A DNA stretch of 19,990 nucleotides from an uncultured Bacilli bacterium (GTDB lineage: Bacteria; Bacillota_I; Bacilli_A; RF39; UBA660), in assembly GCA_947628635.1 (NCBI GenBank), contig CANRAX010000009.1, forward strand, positions 1-19,990, in the 5' to 3' direction. A model generated the notes under the pieces. It did no database searches, was not told the origin of the DNA, and worked only from the letters and a program-made list of their open reading frames with translations. Of the stretch, positions 13,765 through 19,990 are shown one piece after another (positions within the stretch are counted from its first letter, which is position 1; each line of letters opens with the position of its first letter). A program made the translations under genes and the position numbers.

Positions 13765-15897
13765 TTGAAAAAGAGGAAGAAGAAAAATAATGTTAAATAT
13801 TCAAAGTTTTTTATTCTTTTTTCTCTTTTTTTGTTTGTAATAATGATTGCTAGAGTACTGCAATTAGCCTTAGCAACTAAAATCGATGGTATAAATTTAC
13901 AAGAATTAGCTGATAAAAGAACTACAAAAGTAGAAGTTATTCCAGCTGAAAGAGGAAAAATTTATTCTAGTGATGGCGATATTTTAGCTCAAAATGTTTC
14001 TTCTTATAAGTTAATAGCTTACTTAGATCCAAAGAGAACAACAAATGAAAAAAAACCACAGCATGTTGTTGATAAAGAAAAAACAGCTGAATTGTTAGCC
14101 GATATTTTAAAAATGGATAAAGATGAAATTTTAAAATATTTAAGTAAAGAAAATGTTTATCAGACAGAGTTTGGTTCACATGGTAAAAATCTTAATGAAT
14201 TGACAAAACAAAAAATAGAAGATTTAAATTTACCAGGACTTGATTTTATTGAAAGTTTTAGACGTTATTATCCAAAAGGAGATTTTGCTTCTTATACAAT
14301 TGGTTATGCAAAAGAAAATGAAGATAGTGAACCTACTGGAGAAATGGGTATTGAGAAGTATTATGATAAAATATTGAAAGGTGAAAATGGTTCTATTACT
14401 TATCAAAAAGATTTAAAAGGATATCGTATTGCTGATACAAAGATGTTGAGAAAAGATGCTATTGAAGGAAAAGATATTTATTTGACAATTAATAGTAATA
14501 TTCAATTTTTTGTTGAACAAGCTTTAAATAATGCGGATGTTGATTTTGATTGGGATTGGTTTCATATTACTGTTCTTTCAGCTAAGACGGGAGAAGTTTT
14601 GGCCACCGCAACATCACCTTCTTTTGATCCTAATGTAAGAAATATTACTAATTATTTGGATTTATCAGTTTCATCTCCTTATGAACCTGGTTCAACAATG
14701 AAAACTTTTACATATATGGCAGCGATGGAAAATGGAGTTTATAATGGTAATGAAACATATAAATCTGGTACTTTTACAACGAGTGATGGTACACAGATAG
14801 GTGATTGGGACAGAAATGGCTGGGGGACAATTACATTTGATAAAGGTTATGCTATGAGTAGTAATGTTGGTGTTATTAATATTATTAGTCGTCATATGAA
14901 TAGTATGATGTTACGCCAATATTTTAGAAGATTGGGCTTTGGTAGAAAAACGGGTATAACATTGCCTAATGAACAAGCAGGCGCTCTTAATTTTAAATAT
15001 GAAACAGAGATATTTAATGCTGGTTTTGGACAAGGTATTACTATTACTCCAATGCAAATGGTTCAAGCAATGACAGCTATTACAAATGATGGAATTCTTT
15101 TAAAACCTTATATCGTTAAAAAAATAGTTGATCCAGAAACAAACGAAACAATATTAGAAAATACTAAAGAAGAAAAAGAACGTGTCGCTTCAACTCAGAC
15201 AGTTCAAAAAATGATTTCTCTAATGGATGATTGTGTTAATGGTTTAGGTAATACTGGTTCACGTTTTCGAATTGATAGTCATGAATTAGTTGGTAAAACG
15301 GGTACAGCTCAGATGGCACGTGAAGGTGGGGGAGGTTATTTACCTGGTGAAAGTGAGGTAATTGCTTCTTTTTCTGGAATTTATCCTAAAAGTGATCCAG
15401 AAGTTATAATTTATGCCGTTGCTCAAAGACCAACAGCTGGTAGTCAAGTTCCAATTAGTAATGCCGTAAAAGAAATAGTTGGTAATTTAGCTAAGTATTA
15501 TGGTAATGATAATGAAGTAAATAATACGGTAGAAGTAAAAGATTATAAACTTGAAAGTTTTATTAATAAAAGTGTTGAGAGTGTTAAAACTAAACTAGAT
15601 AGTAATGGTATGAATTATAATATTTTAGGAAATGGTCAAAAGATTGTAAAACAAATACCAGAAAAGGATGATATAATAACTAATAAAGATACTATTTATT
15701 TAATTACTAATGATTCAAAAATTGCTGTTCCTAATGTTATTGGATTATCAGGAAAAGTTGCTAAATCTTTATTGGAAAAGTTAAATATTAAAGTAAATTT
15801 AGATGGAGTAGGTTATGTAACAGAACAATCAGTTGCTGAAGGAGTAGAAATTACTGATGGTATGGAAATTGTTTTGAAATTAAACCCTAAATTTTAG
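13765..15897 (+). CDS. Class B penicillin-binding protein, division transpeptidase with PASTA domains
   Basis: Transpeptidase that cross-links peptidoglycan at the septum, the FtsI/PBP2B/PBP2x type. The 710 residues show an N-terminal membrane anchor (about 15-35), the PBP dimer domain (about 60-230), and a transpeptidase domain with active-site STMK (310-313), SSN (365-367) and KTGT (511-514), all intact. Two C-terminal PASTA domains follow (about 590-650 and 651-710), the second starting with IAVPNVIGL. TTG 13765 is preferred over GTG 13756 since AGGAG (13752-13756) is eight bases from it; the TTAACTTG start context resembles that of ftsL. In this position the gene could be named ftsI, pbpB or spoVD. 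SpoVD would imply sporulation, for which I see no other evidence, so no symbol is given. Confidence 0.95.
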   Translation: MKKRKKKNNVKYSKFFILFSLFLFVIMIARVLQLALATKIDGINLQELADKRTTKVEVIPAERGKIYSSDGDILAQNVSSYKLIAYLDPKRTTNEKKPQHVVDKEKTAELLADILKMDKDEILKYLSKENVYQTEFGSHGKNLNELTKQKIEDLNLPGLDFIESFRRYYPKGDFASYTIGYAKENEDSEPTGEMGIEKYYDKILKGENGSITYQKDLKGYRIADTKMLRKDAIEGKDIYLTINSNIQFFVEQALNNADVDFDWDWFHITVLSAKTGEVLATATSPSFDPNVRNITNYLDLSVSSPYEPGSTMKTFTYMAAMENGVYNGNETYKSGTFTTSDGTQIGDWDRNGWGTITFDKGYAMSSNVGVINIISRHMNSMMLRQYFRRLGFGRKTGITLPNEQAGALNFKYETEIFNAGFGQGITITPMQMVQAMTAITNDGILLKPYIVKKIVDPETNETILENTKEEKERVASTQTVQKMISLMDDCVNGLGNTGSRFRIDSHELVGKTGTAQMAREGGGGYLPGESEVIASFSGIYPKSDPEVIIYAVAQRPTAGSQVPISNAVKEIVGNLAKYYGNDNEVNNTVEVKDYKLESFINKSVESVKTKLDSNGMNYNILGNGQKIVKQIPEKDDIITNKDTIYLITNDSKIAVPNVIGLSGKVAKSLLEKLNIKVNLDGVGYVTEQSVAEGVEITDGMEIVLKLNPKF

Positions 15898-15899
15898 AT

Positions 15900-16727
15900 A
15901 TGAATAAGGATAGACTTTACTTTATTAGTGAAATTTTAATTATAATTGTTGCTGTTATTTTATATTTTATTTATATAGGTATCCCTGATTTTAAAAAAAA
16001 TTTTGGCAGTAGTGATAAATTTTTAAATACTAATAAATATGCTAATATGGTTGAATTCAAAATTAATGATTTAGATTTTTCTTTGATATTAAATAAAGAG
16101 ATGAAAATTGAACAAATGATGTTCTTTACAGAAAAGACTTGTTGTCTTTATAATAAAAATATTGAAAATAGTAATTTGGGAGATGGTTTAGTTAAAATAG
16201 TAAATATTTTAAAAGAAAGAAATTATTTAAAAAATTCTGAAGTTATGGCAGTTATTTTCTATGAAGATAAATATAAGGATAAGTTTGAAAGTGTTTTAGC
16301 GAAAGTTTTAAAAGAAAAAGAGGTTTTTTTAAATATTTCTTATGACAAGTCTAGTCTTTTAACTAAGATAAAGGAGCTTGATTTGGATGAGGATGGACTA
16401 AATTATTTGAGTACTATTGATATATATTCAAAGAATTTATGTTTAAATTATAAAGATGATGATAAAGAAATAAAAAGTATTAATGAAGAAAGAAGTTATA
16501 TTTATGCTTCTAATGTTTATTCAAAAATAGTTAAATATTATTCAGAAAATAAGAATAAAAATTTAAATATTACACTTGTTCCAGCTGATGATGAAGGTGT
16601 TATTTTTCCTAGTATAGGAAGTTATTATCAAATTGAAAATGATATGGTAATTGCTTATATTAAGTTTGATGATTATGATTATTGTTTTTTAGGAAGTATA
16701 GATAATTATAAAAAAGGGGTATGCTAA
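15900..16727 (+). CDS. Unknown membrane-anchored extracytoplasmic protein
   Basis: I do not recognise this family. The 275 residues have one hydrophobic segment near the N terminus (about 10-28), then a hydrophilic, mostly external part of about 245 residues with alternating beta-like and helical stretches. A Cys-Cys pair (about 81-82) and later cysteines (about 185 and 267) are present; no catalytic motif is seen. It starts two bases after the PBP stop with no SD of its own, so translation is probably coupled to the PBP, and it ends directly against the next ATG. In many Firmicutes mraY and murD occupy this place. Its position suggests an envelope or septum-related role, which is inference. 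Confidence 0.75.
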   Translation: MNKDRLYFISEILIIIVAVILYFIYIGIPDFKKNFGSSDKFLNTNKYANMVEFKINDLDFSLILNKEMKIEQMMFFTEKTCCLYNKNIENSNLGDGLVKIVNILKERNYLKNSEVMAVIFYEDKYKDKFESVLAKVLKEKEVFLNISYDKSSLLTKIKELDLDEDGLNYLSTIDIYSKNLCLNYKDDDKEIKSINEERSYIYASNVYSKIVKYYSENKNKNLNITLVPADDEGVIFPSIGSYYQIENDMVIAYIKFDDYDYCFLGSIDNYKKGVC

Positions 16728-17258
16728 ATGAAAAAGATGTTAAAGTTGCGAAACTCTATTATTGCAGTGTTATGTTTTGCTGTAATTTGTATGGCCATAG
16801 GTTTTTCTTTTTTATCGGCTAAATTAGAAAGCGTAGAACAAAATAAGCCTTATTTTAATGTTTCTTTTGAAAAAGTTAGTAAAGAGACAGCTGTTAAAGG
16901 AGGAAATATTTCTCCAAAATGTGAAAGTAGTATAAATAATAGTTCTCAAGAAATTAATATGAAATGTAGTTTATATGCTCCTCATGATGAATTATCTTAT
17001 TTTATAGTTATAAAAAATATAGGTAATATCCCTGCTAATATAATTGGTATAAAAGAAAATACTGAATTTAGTAATAATTTAAATATAAAAAATGCACCTA
17101 TAAAAATTACTCATAGTGATATAGTTGGAAAGACTTTAAAACCTGATGAGGAAACTATTTTTAAAGTGTATATAAAATATAGTAATGAATTAAATGTTTT
17201 GGAGAAAATAAATTTTGAATATAATTTGGCTTTATTAACAGCTTCACCTAATGATTAG
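16728..17258 (+). CDS. Secreted or anchored protein with an Ig-like beta domain
   Basis: Unknown specific function. The 176 residues begin with a basic stretch and one hydrophobic segment (about 9-30) ending in GFSFLSAKLE, which resembles the signal region of TasA/CalY-type secreted proteins, though the resemblance is slight. The remaining 145 residues look like one beta-sandwich: IVIKNIGNIPANI followed by LKPDEETIFKVYIKY is the pattern of surface Ig-like domains. Two cysteines (about 64 and 80) could form a disulfide. The gene starts at the base after the previous TAA, with SD AGGGG (16715-16719) inside the preceding gene. It is probably the last gene of the division operon; no strong terminator follows it. 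Confidence 0.72.
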   Translation: MKKMLKLRNSIIAVLCFAVICMAIGFSFLSAKLESVEQNKPYFNVSFEKVSKETAVKGGNISPKCESSINNSSQEINMKCSLYAPHDELSYFIVIKNIGNIPANIIGIKENTEFSNNLNIKNAPIKITHSDIVGKTLKPDEETIFKVYIKYSNELNVLEKINFEYNLALLTASPND

Positions 17259-17388
17259 TATTTTATAATTTATTTTCTTTTTTTATTAAGAGAAAAAGAA
17301 CTTAAAGTTGTAGGTAATCTGGGTTTAAAGATGATTATATTAAAATAAAGTTGTTGAAAGAGAAGTTTTTCTTGGAAAAGTTTTTACC

Positions 17389-17417
17389 TTTACTAAATAA
17401 TTAAAAATGTTTATAAT
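17389..17417 (+). promoter_or_regulatory. Promoter of the 443-residue membrane protein gene
   Basis: TTTACT (17389-17394), 17 bp, TATAAT (17412-17417), with a second TATAAT directly after it (17418-17423). Starting seven bases after the first box would put the SD (GGAGAGG, 17425-17431) at the very 5' end of the mRNA. The rest of the 177-bp gap (17259-17435) shows a T-rich stretch and an 8-bp TTCTTTTT/AAAAAGAA inverted repeat, but no convincing terminator or gene. Confidence 0.6.
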
Positions 17418-17435
17418 TATAATTGGAGAGGTAAT

Positions 17436-18767
17436 ATGAAGAAAAATTTGAAAAAAATGATTATTCTTATAGTTATAGCGATTGTTTTAGTTGCTAGTGG
17501 GTTTATTTATTTGGGAATAAATTTAAATAAAAAAGCTACTTCTTCTGTTATAGTTACGACTGTTTTAGATGATATTTTGGCAAAAGTAAATTCTTTTTTT
17601 TATAATGATAAACAAGATTATAAAAAAGATTTTGATTTTTCTTCTAATATAATGATAGATAATAAAGTGAGTGGTAAAGACAATTTAAATGCTAATTATA
17701 AGTTATTAAAATCAATTGTTAAAGATATTAAACCTTATGAAGCAAATATTAAATATCAACAAAATACTAAAGAGAAAAAATTATTTTTACAAATAGATGA
17801 ATTACTAGAAAAAACACGCCTTAATGCAAAATTGTTAGTAGAAAATGCTACGGAATATTATTTTATTGATAATTATACAAAGACCTATGTAAATAATGGA
17901 ACTAATAATTATTTTGAAAATTTAGTAAATAATTCTAATGAAGATAATTTTAAATATTTGAAAGATTTTATTTACCAGTCATTTAAGAATAATTTAAAAG
18001 AAGATTATTTTACAAAATATAGTACAGAAGTAAGTATTAATGGTAAAGTAGAAAAAGTCAATAGAATTAGTATTAAGTTTACTAATGAGCGATTACAAAA
18101 AATATTTGATAACATTTTAAATGATTTAAAAAATGATGAAAGAGCTTGTCTTATTTTAAGTAATTATGATAAAGATTTTAAAAAGAAAAAATATTTGGGA
18201 ACTTTTTTTAATGATGATACTTCTATTACTTTAAATATATATGTTGATAGATGGTTTAGTAAATTTAGAAAGTTAGAGGTTGTTAATTTAGTTGGCAACG
18301 ATGAGGGAAAGATTACTTATGAAGAGGATGATGATAATGAAAGAAAAGTTATTTATATTATAAGTAATAATAAGGTTGATGAGTATATTGAAATTAAAAA
18401 TAAAAAGATAACTATTTATAATGCAACTAATAAAAATATTGGTAGTGTTGATATTGAAAAAGATAAAAAGAAAAAGCTGATTAGTTTTTATTTAAATGAT
18501 GATAATAATCATTTGGAATTTAGTTTTAAAGATCAAAACGAAAAAAAAGATAATCAGTTAAACAATGAAAAAGAATTAATTCTAAAATTGAGAGTTAATA
18601 AAGAAGACATTATTGATTTAGCATTGAAAAGTGAAGAAAGTTATTTAGAAGGAACCGCTATTGAAGAAAAGGTAGATGAAGTTGTTTTAAATAGTTCTAT
18701 GAATGCTGATGATAAAAAAGAAATTGAAAAAATTGAAGGAAGTAAATTTTTACAATTAATTAAATAA
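17436..18767 (+). CDS. Unknown membrane-anchored extracytoplasmic protein, 443 residues
   Basis: No family recognised by eye. An N-terminal hydrophobic segment (about 8-28) follows a basic start, giving a type II anchor or uncleaved signal. The remaining 410 residues are hydrophilic, rich in Lys, Asp, Asn and Ile, and show repeated beta-strand-like segments, such as the stretch ending KVIYIISN and then EYIEIKNKKITIYN. One Cys (about residue 237) is visible, and there is no metal or catalytic motif. This overall shape fits large lipid- or polymer-binding envelope proteins of low-GC gut Firmicutes, but that is only an impression. ATG 17436 has SD GGAGAGG and its own promoter. A second promoter separates it from the next gene, so it is likely monocistronic. 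Confidence 0.75.
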   Translation: MKKNLKKMIILIVIAIVLVASGFIYLGINLNKKATSSVIVTTVLDDILAKVNSFFYNDKQDYKKDFDFSSNIMIDNKVSGKDNLNANYKLLKSIVKDIKPYEANIKYQQNTKEKKLFLQIDELLEKTRLNAKLLVENATEYYFIDNYTKTYVNNGTNNYFENLVNNSNEDNFKYLKDFIYQSFKNNLKEDYFTKYSTEVSINGKVEKVNRISIKFTNERLQKIFDNILNDLKNDERACLILSNYDKDFKKKKYLGTFFNDDTSITLNIYVDRWFSKFRKLEVVNLVGNDEGKITYEEDDDNERKVIYIISNNKVDEYIEIKNKKITIYNATNKNIGSVDIEKDKKKKLISFYLNDDNNHLEFSFKDQNEKKDNQLNNEKELILKLRVNKEDIIDLALKSEESYLEGTAIEEKVDEVVLNSSMNADDKKEIEKIEGSKFLQLIK

Positions 18768-18772
18768 AGAAG

Positions 18773-18800
18773 CTGACCATTGGTAAGTAATTGTTATAAT
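18773..18800 (+). promoter_or_regulatory. Extended -10 promoter before the 173-residue membrane protein
   Basis: CTGACC (18773-18778, four of six), 16 bp, then TGTTATAAT (18792-18800), an extended -10 with a perfect TATAAT. Start is expected near 18807, shortly before SD AAGGA (18815-18819). Confidence 0.65.
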
Positions 18801-18828
18801 TCTTTAGAAGAAGAAAGGAATGATTTTT

Positions 18829-19350
18829 ATGGCAAGAAAAAGACGTTTTATAATTGATATAGATGAAGAAACAAATAAGAAAAAATTAGTTTTAAGTGAT
18901 ATTATTTTATTGCTTGTTTTTGGAGGATTAATTGCTTTAGTTATTTGGTTAGTTTTAATGGTTGCTAAAAAAGAAAAAGACCCAACAAATATTGTAGCTG
19001 ATATGGTAGTACCAATTATAGAAAAGGGTTCAAAAAATGAATTTACTGTTAATTTGGATAAAATTGAGGATAAAAAATATATTATAAGAGTTGTTAATTA
19101 TCGTAACGATATTATTAATAAAAATGAAATGGATTATGATATTGAAGTAATTAATGAGAATAATGTTGAGATAGAGATTTATAAAAATGAAATTGAAGAT
19201 AATTTAGCTTCAATAAATAATAAAGATTTATTTATTGAAAAAAATGTCTTAAAAGCTGAAGAAAAGCAAGACGATGTTTATAAGATTGTTGTTGTTTCAG
19301 ATAAAGATTTAACCAAAAAAGATACTTTGAAAATTATTATAACTAGTTAA
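18829..19350 (+). CDS. Unknown single-pass membrane protein
   Basis: No family recognised. The 173 residues have a basic cytoplasmic N terminus of about 20 residues (ARKRRF), one membrane segment (about 24-44), and an external part of about 128 residues with regular beta-like stretches (KYIIRVVNYRND, MDYDIEVINENNVEIEIY, VYKIVVVSD), suggesting a single Ig-like or beta-sandwich domain. There are no cysteines. ATG 18829 is preferred to ATG 18820 because AAGGA (18815-18819) is nine bases from it and abuts the other. It is the fourth consecutive gene for a single-membrane-segment external protein after the division PBP. It ends 24 bp before a strong terminator. Confidence 0.75.
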   Translation: MARKRRFIIDIDEETNKKKLVLSDIILLLVFGGLIALVIWLVLMVAKKEKDPTNIVADMVVPIIEKGSKNEFTVNLDKIEDKKYIIRVVNYRNDIINKNEMDYDIEVINENNVEIEIYKNEIEDNLASINNKDLFIEKNVLKAEEKQDDVYKIVVVSDKDLTKKDTLKIIITS

Positions 19351-19374
19351 TATTTATAAAAAAAAATTAATATA

Positions 19375-19417
19375 AAAACAGTATAGAAAGTTATTTTTAC
19401 TTTTTATACTGTTTTTT
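19375..19417. terminator. Long convergent terminator hairpin
   Basis: AAAACAGTATAGAAAG (19375-19390) pairs over all 16 positions, with one G-U, with CTTTTTATACTGTTTT (19400-19415), around a 9-base loop; Ts run to 19417. For the plus strand it is a strong terminator. On the minus strand the hairpin is followed by TTTT within the stem and a longer T run (complement of the A run near 19358-19366), so it may also work in that direction. The stop codon of the minus-strand gene lies in the loop. Confidence 0.88.
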
Positions 19418-19741
19418 CATAAGTTTTAATTCTTTATTTTTTATTTCTTTTTCAAAAGTTAATTCATCTTCATCAAAGTAAAGAATATCGGTAGAATTAT
19501 TGGAAAGAGAATCTTTATTTTTATTAGCATTAATTGAATAAATAAGATAATCATCAGCTTCTTCTTTAGTAGCAAGACGAGTTGAGTAGTCAAAGCTTAT
19601 TATTTTATTAAAGATATTTCTATAAAAGTAAGCATTCTTTTTTAAAACGGTAGAAGTTGTTTCAAGTTTAAAACTGTTTTCTGTTATATTAAGAGATTTT
19701 ATAGATAACCTATGTATTGGTGCGGTAAATATTTTTTTCAT
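19397..19741 (-). CDS. Small protein of unknown function
   Basis: No family recognised. The 114 residues are cytosolic in appearance: no signal or membrane segment, a mixed beta/alpha N-terminal half (residues about 5-60), and a highly charged helical C terminus rich in Lys and Glu (about 85-114). It is the only gene on the minus strand in the window. It is real rather than a shadow: SD AAGGAGG lies five bases before ATG, and a TTTACA-17-TATAAT promoter lies just upstream of that. Its last codons (QYKK and stop) are written in the arm and loop of the shared terminator hairpin. The gene beyond it is not visible, so operon context is unknown. Confidence 0.72.
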   Translation of the reverse strand: MKKIFTAPIHRLSIKSLNITENSFKLETTSTVLKKNAYFYRNIFNKIISFDYSTRLATKEEADDYLIYSINANKNKDSLSNNSTDILYFDEDELTFEKEIKNKELKLMKKQYKK

Positions 19742-19765
19742 TAGTGCCTCCTTTTTCGTTCTTAT

Positions 19766-19794
19766 ATTATAATATATAAAGTATTTTCTGTAAA
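19766..19794 (-). promoter_or_regulatory. Promoter of the minus-strand gene
   Basis: Read on the minus strand: TTTACA (complement of 19789-19794), 17 bp, TATAAT (complement of 19766-19771), 11 of 12 consensus bases. SD AAGGAGG (complement of 19747-19753) follows. Beyond it, 19796-19990 shows no convincing gene, promoter or repeat. Confidence 0.82.
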
Positions 19795-19990
19795 GAAAAA
19801 GTTGTTTTTAATTTGAGCGAAAAAAGTATCTTAATTTGTGGGAATAGGAGATTAAAAAATAGGGTAGGAAAATACAAAATAAATTTTATTTAAAAGATAA
19901 GAGTAATTAACAAGACTCAAATGAAAAGTTAAATTTCAGAAAATAGGATTAAGTAGAATTTGTAAGACTAAATTGGTAGAAATAATAAAA

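Noticed and set aside
14692..14895. Minus-strand frame in the PBP gene with Thr/Ile-rich sequence
   Set aside because: Antisense to the transpeptidase active-site region, with composition typical of shadow frames.
17259..17320. Terminator after the Ig-like protein gene
   Set aside because: The only inverted repeat (TTCTTTTT/AAAAAGAA) has no following T run, and the small CTAAT/ATTAG palindrome at the stop has too short a loop.
1..19990. Mobile element, prophage, CRISPR array or stable RNA genes
   Set aside because: No transposase, integrase or phage genes, no regularly spaced repeats beyond the MraZ boxes, and no tRNA or rRNA signature were seen; gene content is mostly core.

Overview
The window is very AT-rich, packed with genes on the plus strand, and uses the standard genetic code: dnaI ends in TGA and no long frame reads through TGA. 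DnaI, MraZ, a T-box leader, Shine-Dalgarno (SD) led genes and frequent TTG starts point to a low-GC Firmicute of the Bacilli. The lineage looks reduced, like the uncultured gut groups close to the Mollicutes (RF39-like); that placement is inference. It is mostly a core region. I see no CRISPR array, rRNA, tRNA, insertion sequence or prophage. No stretch over 300 bp lacks a gene or regulatory element.

Region 1 (1-3690) holds competence and replication genes: comEA (DNA receptor), comEC (DNA channel) and dnaI (helicase loader). A consensus sigma-A promoter sits on the dnaI stop codon and drives an M23 envelope peptidase (3745-4506). Region 2 (4507-7210) is rnr, encoding RNase R, behind a leader of about 120 nt that may fold. 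Its N terminus carries two tandem winged-helix-like repeats.

Region 3 (7204-10371) is a T-box operon with a predicted Thr specifier: an unknown helical protein, a metallo-beta-lactamase-fold hydrolase, and then thrS, which lacks the TGS domain. A terminator ends it and is followed directly by a promoter for a TPR-protein gene (10427-11947).

Region 4 (11948-17258) is a shortened division and cell-wall cluster: mraZ with a clear three-repeat MraZ operator, rsmH, ftsL and a PASTA-bearing division PBP. Where mraY, murD and ftsW often follow, there are unknown membrane-anchored proteins instead (15900, 16728). Two more with their own promoters follow (17436, 18829). The plus-strand run ends at a long, nearly bidirectional hairpin terminator shared with the only minus-strand gene (19397-19741), a small protein of unknown function with a strong promoter. 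In the last 195 bp (19796-19990) I see no gene.

The most interesting points are the MraZ operator whose third repeat is also the mraZ ribosome binding site, the Thr T-box controlling two extra genes ahead of a TGS-less thrS, the doubled RNase R N-terminal domain, and the run of four unassigned envelope proteins after the division PBP.
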